Shown: positions 16,411-25,590, counted from the first letter of the stretch. The stretch: DNA of 64,000 nt from an uncultured Pelagimonas sp. (GCA_947499735.1 CANMPP010000001.1:248001-312000), one strand, 5' to 3'. The notes: a model not told the origin generated them from the letters alone. Program-made: numbers and translations.

Positions 16411-17466
16411 TTAGGCCTGACGATATCCTGTTTCGATTTCCAACAGCTTTTGTTTGCGCCACAAACCCCCGCCATAGCCCGTAAGTGACCCATCTGCGCC
16501 GATGACGCGATGACAGGGGATTACGAGGGCAATTTGATTGGCGCCATTGGCGCGCGCGACGGCGCGGCTGGCCTCTGGTCGGCCCATATTTGCGGCCAGA
16601 CCTCCATAGCTGCGGGTTTCCCCGGCTGGAATATCCATAAGGGCGCGCCAAACCTGTTTGGTAAAGTCGCTGCCATGTAGCGCTAGTGGTGTTTGGAATG
16701 TTGCGGATCGCCCGTCAAAAAAGGCCGCCAGTTCCGCTTCGATTTGATCCGTTATGGCGGTGCGGCCAATGCCGATCCCACCAGAGACAGATTTTTGCAG
16801 TTTGGCCAGTTCGGTTGGCAATGCCTTGCGTTCGGTAAATTCCAACAGATGCAAATGGGTTTTGTCGGTGACTGCTATCATGTCGCCCAGTGGGGTGCGC
16901 AGCCAATCTGCCTTTAGCCAAGCATCTGCATTTAGGGCACCGGGTGTGACACCCATCAGTTTTGCAAACGCTTTGCGAAAGGCACTGGGGCTGTCAAAAC
17001 CAGCATCAATTTGTGCGTCAATCACCCGTTCCCCATTAGACAAGGTTTCAAATCCCATGCGCAAACGGGTCTGGCGCGCCATTTCAAGAAAAGTCATGCC
17101 GAAGTGACGTTTGAAACCGCGCCGCACCGTGGATGGGTCATATCCCATATGTTCAATATCACCTTGTCGCCAAACACGATCAGGTTGTGCGTTTAACGCA
17201 TCCAAGAGCGTTGCAATCATAGGGTCAGATTTGGCTGCAGGCCCCATTGGATGACACCGTTTGCAAGGGCGAAACCCGGCCTCTATGCAGTCACCAATAC
17301 TGGTTTGGAACGAACAGTTTTGTCGCAACGGTTTGCGTGCAGGACAGGTCAGGCGGCAAAAGATACCGGTCGAGGCCACACAGACCCAAACCCGGCCCTC
17401 ATAGCTGGCGTCACGTTCAAGCAGCGCTTGATAAAGCGCATCATCATTCGGAAGATCAAATAACAT
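16411..17466 (-). CDS. ada: bifunctional DNA repair regulator/methylated-DNA methyltransferase Ada
   Basis: A 351-residue protein, the normal length of Ada. The N-terminal zinc domain has Cys37, Cys41, Cys68 and Cys71 (CRLTC and CKRC), matching the phosphotriester-accepting site. A Gly-Phe-X-X-Pro AraC-type helix-turn-helix follows (DAGFDSPSAFRKAF), then the O6-alkylguanine transferase domain with IPCHRV (Cys318). Ada removes alkyl groups from DNA and, once methylated, activates its own gene. The last 80 or so residues are duplicated at 5984-6271. A NIPSNAP gene follows after a hairpin. Start ATG 17466. Confidence 0.95.
   Translation of the reverse strand: MLFDLPNDDALYQALLERDASYEGRVWVCVASTGIFCRLTCPARKPLRQNCSFQTSIGDCIEAGFRPCKRCHPMGPAAKSDPMIATLLDALNAQPDRVWRQGDIEHMGYDPSTVRRGFKRHFGMTFLEMARQTRLRMGFETLSNGERVIDAQIDAGFDSPSAFRKAFAKLMGVTPGALNADAWLKADWLRTPLGDMIAVTDKTHLHLLEFTERKALPTELAKLQKSVSGGIGIGRTAITDQIEAELAAFFDGRSATFQTPLALHGSDFTKQVWRALMDIPAGETRSYGGLAANMGRPEASRAVARANGANQIALVIPCHRVIGADGSLTGYGGGLWRKQKLLEIETGYRQA
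16450..16689. repeat. 240-bp direct repeat, copy 2 (inside ada)
   Basis: Partner of 6017-6256, same orientation. Manual alignment shows about 12 mismatches in 240 bp, none changing an amino acid. Confidence 0.85.
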
Positions 17467-17911
17467 AGGGGCTCTCTACCATAACGATACGCGACGTCGG
17501 TGCAAAAACGGGCATCTATTTCACAATCGGTCCAAATAGCGCATCCGCGATCGATAACGGCTGTTGGGTTAAGAGCGTGATTTTTGGTGGGGATATGGCG
17601 GTACGGGGAAATTGTTACAATTTGAACCGGTTTCGCGTGCAATTTTTTTCCCAGTTCTTTCGACAAAAAGATGAGGCATTCCCGTTTCACGGTGAATTCA
17701 AGCGCCACCTACTCACGGACTGCGCTGATGGACGGCCTTGGTTAGAGAGGGGTAACCAAGGCCTCTTTCATTTCTGGCATGTGTTTTACCAGTGATGATC
17801 GACCATTAGGGATATCTGCGAGGCGGCATTTGGATCTCATCCGTAAACTTTAAATATAGCGAGGAGGGATCTGCCCGTACCTCGCAAAAATAACCCTTAC
17901 GGAGGGGCGTT
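17467..17911. other. 445-bp intergenic region between divergent ada and aqpZ
   Basis: It must hold the ada and aqpZ promoters. The only strong structure is a terminator-like hairpin at 17734-17773. A frame at 17577-17795 runs through that hairpin and has no ribosome-binding site, so I do not call it a gene. Confidence 0.6.
17734..17773 (+). terminator. orphan terminator-like hairpin upstream of aqpZ
   Basis: Perfect 11-bp stem ggccttggtta (17734-17744) and taaccaaggcc (17753-17763) followed by tctttcattt. No plus-strand gene precedes it within the gap, so it may end a small RNA transcribed from about 17500-17730. Confidence 0.6.
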
Positions 17912-18586
17912 ATGATGAAAAAATCACTTGCAGAATTTATTGGGACTTTCACTTTGGTCCTATTTGGCTGTGGCGCGGCTGTGATTGCGGGCGAGCATAT
18001 CGGATATTTCGGCATTAGCTTTGCATTTGGTCTGGCATTGATCGGGATGGCCTACGGGATCGGTGCTGTGTCTGGATGTCATATCAACCCTGCGGTCAGC
18101 ATTGGCGCGGTCGTTGCGGGTCGTATGAAAGTCTCTGACGCGATCACATATATTATTGCTCAGCTGGCCGGTGCGGCTGCGGCGGCCCTGGTTTTGTTGA
18201 TCATTGCCAGTGGTAAGGCCGATTATGCCGGTGGTCTTGGCCAAAATGGCTATGGAGCGGAGTATCTGGGTGGCTACACAATGGCTGCGGCATTTGTGTT
18301 TGAGTTGGTTGCGACATTCCTGTTTGTCGTCGTGATTTTGGGATCCACAGGCAAAGGTGCACCTGCAGGGTTTGCGGGTCTGGCCATTGGTTTGACATTG
18401 GTTGTCATCCACTTGGTAGGCATCGATGTCACGGGTGTTTCTGTGAACCCAGCACGCAGCTTCGGCCCTGCGTTATTCGCAGGTGGTGCGGCTCTGTCTC
18501 AGCTATGGTTGTTCATTGTTGCGCCTATCATCGGCGGCGTTGCAGCGGGTGTTGTGTTCCGTACGGGTGCGTTGGACGCAGAATAA
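17912..18586 (+). CDS. aqpZ: aquaporin Z (MIP family water channel)
   Basis: A 224-residue membrane channel with six hydrophobic segments and two pore loops. The two NPA motifs are present: HINPAVS (Asn59) and VNPARS near residue 180. The residue context (C/H before the first NPA and SVNPARSFGPA after the second) resembles AqpZ rather than the glycerol facilitator GlpF. It mediates water flux across the inner membrane. Strong ribosome-binding site ggagggg at 17901-17907. A bidirectional terminator follows. Confidence 0.93.
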   Translation: MMKKSLAEFIGTFTLVLFGCGAAVIAGEHIGYFGISFAFGLALIGMAYGIGAVSGCHINPAVSIGAVVAGRMKVSDAITYIIAQLAGAAAAALVLLIIASGKADYAGGLGQNGYGAEYLGGYTMAAAFVFELVATFLFVVVILGSTGKGAPAGFAGLAIGLTLVVIHLVGIDVTGVSVNPARSFGPALFAGGAALSQLWLFIVAPIIGGVAAGVVFRTGALDAE

Positions 18587-18608
18587 GGCACGCAGGTCTT
18601 TACAAAAG

Positions 18609-18636
18609 AAAACCCCCGCAGGCGCGGGGGTTTTTT
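18609..18636. terminator. bidirectional terminator between aqpZ and the response regulator
   Basis: Stem aaaacccccgc with gcgggggtttt (18609-18619 and 18624-18634) followed by more T. It serves aqpZ from the left and the minus-strand regulator from the right. Confidence 0.9.
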
Positions 18637-18639
18637 GTT

Positions 18640-19326
18640 TTATGACATCAGGCGGTAGCCGCCGGATTCTGTCACCAACAACCTTGCGTTGGAGGGATCG
18701 GGTTCGATCTTTTGACGCAAGCGATAAATATGGGTTTCCAATGTGTGCGTTGTGACGCCCGCATTATATCCCCAGACCTCGTGCAGCAGCACGTCGCGGG
18801 GGACAATACCGTCCGTTGAACGATACAGGAATTTCAGAATGTTGGTTTCTTTTTCCGTCAGGCGGATTTTGCTGTCATCTTCTTTGATCAGCAATTTCAT
18901 TGACGGTTTGAAAGAGTAGGGACCAACGGTAAATATCGCATCTTCGGATTGTTCATGCTGACGCAGTTGCGCGCGAATGCGGGCCAGCAGGACCGGGAAT
19001 TTGAACGGTTTGGTCACGTAGTCATTTGCACCAGCATCCAAACCCAAAATCGTGTCTGCATCGCTATCATGACCTGTCAGCATCAAAATAGGGGATTTGA
19101 CGCCTTGTTTGCGCATCAGTCGGCATAATTCGCGACCGTCCGTGTCGGGTAGGCCGACATCAAGGATAATCAGATCATAAGATTGTTCTTTTGCTTTGAT
19201 CATGGCGTTTGCGCCATTATCGGCTTCGAATACTTCAAAGTCTTCAGTCATAACCAATTGTTCTGCAAGTGCATCACGCAGATCATCGTCGTCATCGACC
19301 AAGAGAATATTTTTCAATTGCGCCAT
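18640..19326 (-). CDS. OmpR/PhoB-family response regulator (orphan)
   Basis: A 228-residue regulator. The receiver domain has the acidic cluster LVDDDDD, phospho-Asp56 (LIILDVGLP) and the switch Lys (VTKPFKFP). The C-terminal winged helix has LTEKETNILKFLY and a recognition region near HTLETHIYRLRQKIE. No histidine kinase gene is adjacent. It is very similar to a regulator widely conserved in Rhodobacteraceae, but I cannot name its regulon. It reads toward the shared terminator with aqpZ. Confidence 0.93.
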   Translation of the reverse strand: MAQLKNILLVDDDDDLRDALAEQLVMTEDFEVFEADNGANAMIKAKEQSYDLIILDVGLPDTDGRELCRLMRKQGVKSPILMLTGHDSDADTILGLDAGANDYVTKPFKFPVLLARIRAQLRQHEQSEDAIFTVGPYSFKPSMKLLIKEDDSKIRLTEKETNILKFLYRSTDGIVPRDVLLHEVWGYNAGVTTHTLETHIYRLRQKIEPDPSNARLLVTESGGYRLMS

Positions 19327-19508
19327 TTCGATCTCCTTGAACCTTCCCCATAATTGTTCTTAACGCGGATAGAAAACAACCTGTGGCCGCTTGAGGTCAC
19401 AGGCTCGTGTTTCTAACGTGTGTTTCTTTCAGTTTTCGTGAGTTTCTGTAACATTGTCGGGCAAACCATGCATGGATTTACGCTGCGATGCAGGATTGAG
19501 GGGAAAGA

Positions 19509-20021
19509 ATGAAACAATTCGACTTGGTGCTGACACGTCGTGGTGTGCGATTTCAGGGGCGGTATTGGCCCTGTACGATAGGCCGTGGTGCTGTGAAACG
19601 CGATAAGAGAGAAGGGGATGGCGGCACCCCTGTTGGGTGTCACAAGATTGTTGGCATGTTGTATCGCCCTGATCGGCTGGCAGCGCCAGTTCCATGGGCT
19701 CGCCCCATTCGCCCCAGTGATCTGTGGAGCGATGCAAGCGGGCAAGAGGGCTACAATCAATTGGTGCGGCATCCCTATCCGCATAGTCACGAAACATTGC
19801 GACGGGCAGACCGCCTATATGATATTGTGCTGATCACGGATTGGAATTGGCCGCTTGCGCAAGAAGGGCGTGGATCGGCGATTTTTCTGCATCGCTGGCG
19901 GCGGCCTGGTTTTCCAACAGAAGGATGTGTTGCGTTTCGCCCTGATCACTTGATGAAAATCGCAGGCCGTTTGACACCGAAAAGCCGCCTGATTGTGCCT
20001 GATACGCTTGTGCACGAGTGA
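19509..20021 (+). CDS. L,D-transpeptidase (YkuD) family protein without a signal peptide
   Basis: A 170-residue protein with the YkuD catalytic motif: FLHRWRRPGFPTEGCVAF, giving His128 and Cys140. YkuD enzymes normally cross-link peptidoglycan or attach proteins to it in the periplasm. Here the N-terminus (MKQFDLVLTRRGVRFQG) is polar and already part of the domain, so no export signal is seen; no better upstream start exists. Members of this short subfamily have unknown roles. It diverges from the response regulator gene. Confidence 0.82.
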   Translation: MKQFDLVLTRRGVRFQGRYWPCTIGRGAVKRDKREGDGGTPVGCHKIVGMLYRPDRLAAPVPWARPIRPSDLWSDASGQEGYNQLVRHPYPHSHETLRRADRLYDIVLITDWNWPLAQEGRGSAIFLHRWRRPGFPTEGCVAFRPDHLMKIAGRLTPKSRLIVPDTLVHE

Positions 20022-20356
20022 TATCGACATTGGCGCTTAAATATTGGGCGGGGCTTTAGCTGCTGCTGTGAACGTAAGCATGTTTTTAAAGCTATGGGCG
20101 CTGGGCGCGGTTTTTGACCTCTAAATCGGCCATAAAATCGCCCGTGTCTGATTTTTTTTCGCGTTTTGGGTATTCTTTGATCACTGAAATAGTGTCGTTA
20201 ATGGATTTTATGGGTCGTAAATGGCACATTTTTTGAGCGATACACAGAGATCTACGTGGAAAGATGGCCCTAGGTTGCCAGAGAGCAATCCAAACGCTTT
20301 AGTAACCGCAGCGAATTGAAGGCCGTGCCATAGGCGGCCAAATATAAGGAGCTGCG
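20022..20356. other. 335-bp intergenic region before the polyamine ABC operon
   Basis: It should contain the operon promoter. I see an eight-T run near 20152-20159 without a proper stem, a short stem ggccg/cggcc at 20321-20339 ahead of the ATPase gene, and nothing resembling a known riboswitch or a gene. Confidence 0.5.
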
Positions 20357-21460
20357 ATGAGCCAAACCGGTCAGAATGATGCATTCGTGGAATTTGAACG
20401 CGTGCAAAAAAGCTATGACGGCGAAACGCTCGTCGTAAAAGATCTGAACCTGACTTTGCCCAAGGGCGAATTCCTGACGATGCTTGGCCCGTCCGGTTCT
20501 GGCAAAACGACATGCCTGATGATGTTGGCCGGATTTGAAACGGCGACATATGGTGACATCCGATTGGATGGCGTGTCGATCAATCACATTCCTCCACATA
20601 AGCGCGGCATTGGCATGGTGTTCCAGAACTATGCTTTGTTCCCGCATATGACGATTGCCGAAAACCTGAGCTTTCCTTTGGAAGTGCGCAAGATGGGCAA
20701 ATCTGAGCGCGAAGCGAAAGTGAAACGTGCCCTCGACATGGTCGAGATGGGCGCGTTTGGTGGACGCCGTCCGGCGCAATTGTCAGGTGGTCAGCAACAA
20801 CGTGTGGCATTGGCCCGCGCCCTAGTCTTTGAACCCGAACTTGTTTTGATGGACGAACCTTTGGGCGCGTTGGACAAACAGCTGCGTGAAAAGATGCAAT
20901 TTGAAATCACCCGTCTGGCACATGATCTGGGGATCACGACAGTCTATGTGACGCATGACCAGACAGAGGCGTTGACCATGTCTGATCGCGTTGCCGTCTT
21001 TAACGATGGGCGGATTCAGCAATTGGCCCCCCCTGACGAATTATACGAAACACCATCCAACAGTTTCGTGGCACAGTTCATTGGCGAAAATAATACGCTT
21101 GAGGGCACCGTCAAAGAGATGAGTGGCGAAACGTGTTTGGTTGAACTGGCCAATGGAGCGGTCATTGATGCCAAGCCAATCAATGTATCCGGCATCGGCG
21201 ACAAAACCCGTGTCTCGATCCGTCCTGAACGTGTGGAATTCAACAAAGACCGCCTGCAAGAAGGTGCGCATCTGTTGAAGGCCGAGGTCAAGGAATTCAT
21301 CTATATGGGTGACATGTTCCGCACGCGCCTTAGCGTGGCGGGCAATGATGATTTCATTATCAAAAGCCGCAATGCACCAGATCAAACGCGCCTGAAACCG
21401 GGCGAAATGATCGAAATTGGCTGGCTGCCGGATGATTGCCGCGCTTTGGACGCACATTAG
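20357..21460 (+). CDS. ABC transporter ATPase, polyamine/spermidine type (PotA-like)
   Basis: A 367-residue protein. Walker A is GPSGSGKTT, the signature LSGGQQQR, Walker B LVLMDEPLGALD, the H-loop VTHDQTEA. A TOBE regulatory domain follows from about residue 240 (TRVSIRPERVEF). It powers uptake by the permeases encoded downstream. Ribosome-binding site aagga precedes the ATG. The order ATPase, binding protein, two permeases is usual for this group in Rhodobacteraceae. The exact substrate (putrescine, spermidine or similar) is inferred from the family. Confidence 0.92.
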   Translation: MSQTGQNDAFVEFERVQKSYDGETLVVKDLNLTLPKGEFLTMLGPSGSGKTTCLMMLAGFETATYGDIRLDGVSINHIPPHKRGIGMVFQNYALFPHMTIAENLSFPLEVRKMGKSEREAKVKRALDMVEMGAFGGRRPAQLSGGQQQRVALARALVFEPELVLMDEPLGALDKQLREKMQFEITRLAHDLGITTVYVTHDQTEALTMSDRVAVFNDGRIQQLAPPDELYETPSNSFVAQFIGENNTLEGTVKEMSGETCLVELANGAVIDAKPINVSGIGDKTRVSIRPERVEFNKDRLQEGAHLLKAEVKEFIYMGDMFRTRLSVAGNDDFIIKSRNAPDQTRLKPGEMIEIGWLPDDCRALDAH

Positions 21461-21562
21461 TATTTTTTGCACGCCCCACGTCAAAGGGGGCGGACAAAGA
21501 GAGCCGGGCAAAGCCCGATACCCGGCATAAAACCTCTTCGGGCAAACAGGGAGCTTAAATAA

Positions 21563-22663
21563 ATGAAACTCACCAAACTTTTTCTTGCTAGCACCGCGCT
21601 GACAGCAATGACAGCTGTGTCAGTGGCCGCAGAAGTGGAAAACCTGACTCTTGTAAGCTGGGGTGGTGCATACCAAAAATCCCAAAGCCGCGCCTATTCT
21701 GAACCCTATGCAGAAATGACAGGCATGTCGTTTAACTGGGACGAAAGTTCTTCAGAGGCCGTGGCAAAGCTGCGTGCAATGTCCGAAGCTGGCAATGTTA
21801 CATGGGATCTGGTTGACGTCGAAGCCGCAGACGCGATGCGTTTGTGCGACGAAGGTCTGGCGGTTGAAATCGATCCTGATGAAGATCTGGCAGCAGCACC
21901 GGATGGCACGCCAGCCTCCGAAGATTTCGGCGATATGATCGTATCCGACTGCTTCATCCCACAGATCGTGTATTCCACAACCTTTGGCTACCGCACGGAT
22001 CTTGTCGGCGATACGGCACCTTCCAGCATCTGTGATGTCTTTGATCTAGAAGCTTATCCTGGCAAGCGTGCTTTGGCGAAAAAGCCAATCGGCAACATGG
22101 AATGGGCTTTGATGTGTGACGGTGTCGCAAAAGAAGATATCTATGATGTTCTCAGCACCGAAGAAGGCCAAGAGAAAGCCCTGGCTAAGCTAGACACAAT
22201 CAAGGCTGAAACCGTTTGGTGGTCCGCAGGTGCTGACACGCCTCAGCTTTTGGCGGATGGTGAAGTGGTTATGGGATCAACCTATAACGGTCGTCTGTTC
22301 TCTGTAATCGAAGAGCAAAAGCAACCAGTTGCTATGCTTTGGGACGCGCAATTGTTCGACATCGACGGTTGGATCATTCCTGAAGGTCTGTCCGAAGAAC
22401 GTTTGGCTGCCGTCAAAGAATTCTTGAAGTTCGCGACAGATACACAGCGTCTGGCGGATCAAGCGAAATACATCTCTTACGGCCCAGCACGTATGTCTTC
22501 GGCTCCATTGGTTGGCAAGCACGCTGATCTAGGCATCGATATGGCACCACATATGCCAACAGATCCTGCAAATGCGCAGAATACTTTGCTGAACAACTAT
22601 GAGTTCTGGGCAGATTATCGCGATGATATCGACGCGAAATTCCAAGCTTGGTTGGCGAAATAA
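21563..22663 (+). CDS. ABC transporter substrate-binding protein, polyamine type (PotD/PotF-like)
   Basis: A 366-residue periplasmic protein with a signal peptide (residues 1-23, ending VAAE). The mature start LTLVSWGGAYQKSQ is typical of the COG0687 spermidine/putrescine-binding group, and GSTYNGRL and DGWIIPEG are matching later motifs. It delivers the ligand to the two permeases. A strong stem-loop (22685-22709) follows, suggesting that its mRNA is more abundant than the permease part. Confidence 0.92.
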   Translation: MKLTKLFLASTALTAMTAVSVAAEVENLTLVSWGGAYQKSQSRAYSEPYAEMTGMSFNWDESSSEAVAKLRAMSEAGNVTWDLVDVEAADAMRLCDEGLAVEIDPDEDLAAAPDGTPASEDFGDMIVSDCFIPQIVYSTTFGYRTDLVGDTAPSSICDVFDLEAYPGKRALAKKPIGNMEWALMCDGVAKEDIYDVLSTEEGQEKALAKLDTIKAETVWWSAGADTPQLLADGEVVMGSTYNGRLFSVIEEQKQPVAMLWDAQLFDIDGWIIPEGLSEERLAAVKEFLKFATDTQRLADQAKYISYGPARMSSAPLVGKHADLGIDMAPHMPTDPANAQNTLLNNYEFWADYRDDIDAKFQAWLAK

Positions 22664-22684
22664 GTCTCGCTTGACCTGACAGTC

Positions 22685-22709
22685 TCCCGGCCGGTTCGAT
22701 CGGCCGGGA
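22685..22709 (+). terminator. intercistronic stem-loop after the polyamine binding-protein gene
   Basis: Perfect 9-bp stem tcccggccg (22685-22693) and cggccggga (22701-22709) with a 7-base loop, then tcttt. Likely an attenuator or 3'-end protector inside the operon. Confidence 0.75.
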
Positions 22710-22746
22710 TCTTTGAACGACATCAGCACTATTGGGATGGTTGGCG

Positions 22747-24405
22747 ATGACAGATGTGCAAATGCCTGCGGGCGATCAGGCGCAGCAAGATGGGCCAATG
22801 TTGGCGGCAGATGGCACGACATTAAAGCGTTCGCTGGCGCGCTCTTTGCGTCGCCGTAAAATTCAAGCTTTGATGCTGATTGCGCCCTTGCTGTTGTTTG
22901 TTCTTCTGACCTTTGTCGCACCAATTTTCGACATGCTGTATCGCTCTGTCGAGAACAGTATTGTCTCAAATACAATGCCACGCAGCACCACATTGCTCAA
23001 AGACTGGGATAGCGCCACTGGCGAACTGCCCGGTGAAGATGTGTACGAAGCTGCGTTTTACGACCTTTTTCTGGCGAAAGAGCGCAAAGATCACACGAAA
23101 TTGGGCACGCGCCTCAACTATGAGCGCACAGGTCTTTCGTCTATGTTCCGGCAATCCGGCCGCGGCATGGATAAGATCGCGGATGCTTATTTGGATCCAT
23201 TAAAAGATCTGGACAAGGATTGGGACGAGGCAGAGCCTTGGCTTGACCTGATGGGGGATGCCGATTGGGTTGCTATAGCCAAAGACGCGCGCGCAGAAGA
23301 GGCGCCCAACTTTGTGCCGAATGCCGAAATCGTCACGCTACTGCCCAACACAGTCGAAGCCTACGCCGAATTCCAGACATTCCTAAAAGAAGAAGATCCA
23401 CGCAAACGTTTGGGACGCGAAGAGCCTTGGGGCCTTGTACATATCGCGCTTTTTAACGATCTAGAGCAGACAGATGTGTCGGCCTATTCCGGACCGGGCG
23501 CAGACCGGTTGGCCGAAGCGTCGCAATTGGTTCAATCTGGAACAGTGGACATTCCGACCTTTGCGATGGGTTTCGCAGACGCGCATGATGGCTGGGTGAA
23601 TATCGAAATCTGGCGCACGATCCAAACCTATAGCCCAAAGGCGACGACCGGTTACTTTCTAAATGCTGTGGATATGAAGCTGACGCCGGATGGTGCTGAA
23701 TTCCGTCCGGAAAAAGAACGGGTCTATGGTCTGCTGTTTAGCCGTACGATCTATATGAGCTTGGTCATTACGTTCTCCTGCATTTTGCTGGCCTATCCTG
23801 TGGCATATCTTTTGAGCAATCTGCCTTTGCGTCAGGCCAACCTTTTGATGATCCTTGTTCTGTTGCCATTCTGGACATCGCTCTTGGTGCGAACATCCGC
23901 TTGGAAGGTGATGTTGCAACAACAAGGTGTCATCAATGAAGTCTTGGTTTGGATGGGGCTGATTGCCGATGACAATCGACTGGCTTTGATCAACAATCAG
24001 TTGGGTACAATCATCGCGATGACCCATATCCTGTTGCCCTTCATGATCTTGCCGATGTTTTCTGTGATGAGCACAATCCCACCCTCCTATGTCCGTGCGG
24101 CGAAAAGCCTTGGTGCAAACAACTGGACAGCTTTCTGGCGCGTCTATTTCCCACAAAGCGTACCGGGCATCGGGGCGGGGTCGATCCTCGTGTTCATTAT
24201 GGCGATTGGCTATTACATCACGCCGGCGATCGTGGGTGGTAACACAGGTACGTTCATTTCGAACCGCATCGCGTATCACATTTCATCTAGCCTGAACTGG
24301 GGTTTGGGCGCGGCACTGGGTGCCATCCTGCTGGCTGCGGTTCTACTCCTGTACTGGGCTTATGACCGTATCGTTGGCATCGACAATGTTAAGCTGGGGG
24401 GCTGA
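22747..24405 (+). CDS. ABC transporter permease, polyamine type (PotB-like), with a long insertion
   Basis: A 552-residue protein, far longer than a typical PotB (about 280-310). The first hydrophobic segment is at about residues 40-62. It is followed by a hydrophilic stretch of about 250 residues, rich in Asp, Glu and Lys, that would face the periplasm, and then the permease core with five hydrophobic segments and the EAA-type loop YVRAAKSLGANNWTAFWRVYFP. Longer relatives exist in Alphaproteobacteria. The ATG at 22747 (MTDVQMPAGD) is chosen over a TTG at 22732. The next permease starts 3 bp after the stop. Confidence 0.88.
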   Translation: MTDVQMPAGDQAQQDGPMLAADGTTLKRSLARSLRRRKIQALMLIAPLLLFVLLTFVAPIFDMLYRSVENSIVSNTMPRSTTLLKDWDSATGELPGEDVYEAAFYDLFLAKERKDHTKLGTRLNYERTGLSSMFRQSGRGMDKIADAYLDPLKDLDKDWDEAEPWLDLMGDADWVAIAKDARAEEAPNFVPNAEIVTLLPNTVEAYAEFQTFLKEEDPRKRLGREEPWGLVHIALFNDLEQTDVSAYSGPGADRLAEASQLVQSGTVDIPTFAMGFADAHDGWVNIEIWRTIQTYSPKATTGYFLNAVDMKLTPDGAEFRPEKERVYGLLFSRTIYMSLVITFSCILLAYPVAYLLSNLPLRQANLLMILVLLPFWTSLLVRTSAWKVMLQQQGVINEVLVWMGLIADDNRLALINNQLGTIIAMTHILLPFMILPMFSVMSTIPPSYVRAAKSLGANNWTAFWRVYFPQSVPGIGAGSILVFIMAIGYYITPAIVGGNTGTFISNRIAYHISSSLNWGLGAALGAILLAAVLLLYWAYDRIVGIDNVKLGG

Positions 24406-24408
24406 TCT

Positions 24409-25590
24409 ATGGCTGTTATGAGCGAAACTTTTAAGCCCGCCACACCGTTGAAAATCGGCGCGCCCGGGGCTTTGGGCGGTGTGATTGGTCTGTTTGTTGG
24501 TGTGGCGAACGGATCGGCTTTGTTGGGTATTTTAATCGGGGCCGGCCTGCTGGCGGTGTTGGCCTACGGGTCCATGTCGCTGGGCAACGGTCAGGAACGC
24601 GTGGTCCGTTGGGTGATTTTGGCCGCTATTTCCGCGTTGGGATTAATTCTAACAGGGACTATGGGGCTGGTGTTGGGGCTGATATTTGGCTGGCTGTTTG
24701 GATGGTTCATTTATTGGATCGGCGAAGGGCGCTACCGGGCCCATCTTGCGCCCTATTTAACATCCGGTCAGGTGCTTTGGCATTACGGCTTTCTTTTGAT
24801 TTGCGCTGCGATCTTTGCGTTTTTGATCACACCTATTCTGGTTGTCATGCCGCTGAGCTTTAACGCGCAGGATTTTTTCACCTTCACACCGGAAATGCTA
24901 CGCCTTGATCCTGCAGGCTATAGTCTGAAGCATTATCGCGATTTCTTCACCAACAGTGAGTGGACATCTGCCGTCGCCAATTCGGTTAAAATCGCTCCGG
25001 TTGCGACGCTGATTTCCGTATCCCTTGGTACCTTGGCCGCAATTGGCCTCAGTTCAGATCATGTGCCCTTTAAACGCGCGATCATGGCCATCCTGATTTC
25101 GCCGATGATCGTTCCATTGATTATCTCGGCGGCTGGTATGTATTTCTTCTATTCCAAAATCGGCATGCAGGGCACCTATTGGGGGGTCGTCTTGGCGCAT
25201 GCGGTTTTAGGTATTCCTTTTGTGATTATCACTGTGACGGCAACTTTGGTTGGTTTTGATCGCTCGCTGACACGCGCGGCTGCCAATATGGGGGCTGATC
25301 CTGTGACGACGTTCTTCCGCGTTCAGATGCCTTTGATCCTACCCGGTGTCATATCTGGCGGTTTGTTCGCATTTATCACCTCATTCGATGAAGTCGTTGT
25401 TGTCCTTTTCGTCGGGTCGGCCAAGCAACAAACGTTGCCCTGGCAAATGTTTGTGGGATTGCGTGAACAAATTTCGCCGACGATCTTGGCCTGTGCGACG
25501 ATCCTTGTGGTTATTTCGATTGCCCTTTTGACAACGGTCGAAGTTTTGCGCCGGAGATCCGAAAAAATGCGTGGGATGAGTCCGGGATAA
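24409..25590 (+). CDS. ABC transporter permease, polyamine type (PotC-like)
   Basis: A 393-residue protein, about 120 longer than usual because the N-terminus carries a separate hydrophobic region (about residues 15-110, Gly-rich segments) ahead of the standard six-segment permease core that begins near residue 125. The EAA loop reads LTRAAANMGADPVTTFFRVQMPLILPG (shown here in parts: LTRAAANMGADP and FFRVQMP). It pairs with the preceding permease. The start is an ATG at 24409; an ATG at residue 4 is possible. Confidence 0.9.
   Translation: MAVMSETFKPATPLKIGAPGALGGVIGLFVGVANGSALLGILIGAGLLAVLAYGSMSLGNGQERVVRWVILAAISALGLILTGTMGLVLGLIFGWLFGWFIYWIGEGRYRAHLAPYLTSGQVLWHYGFLLICAAIFAFLITPILVVMPLSFNAQDFFTFTPEMLRLDPAGYSLKHYRDFFTNSEWTSAVANSVKIAPVATLISVSLGTLAAIGLSSDHVPFKRAIMAILISPMIVPLIISAAGMYFFYSKIGMQGTYWGVVLAHAVLGIPFVIITVTATLVGFDRSLTRAAANMGADPVTTFFRVQMPLILPGVISGGLFAFITSFDEVVVVLFVGSAKQQTLPWQMFVGLREQISPTILACATILVVISIALLTTVEVLRRRSEKMRGMSPG

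Noticed and set aside
17577-17795. 72-codon plus-strand frame upstream of aqpZ
   Set aside because: It runs through a perfect terminator hairpin and has no ribosome-binding site.
20022-20356. riboswitch before the polyamine ABC operon
   Set aside because: Only short stems are visible and none fits a known riboswitch pattern.
23659-24279. 206-codon minus-strand frame inside the polyamine permease
   Set aside because: Antisense to a clear membrane-protein gene; composition rich in His, Arg and Gln is typical of a shadow.
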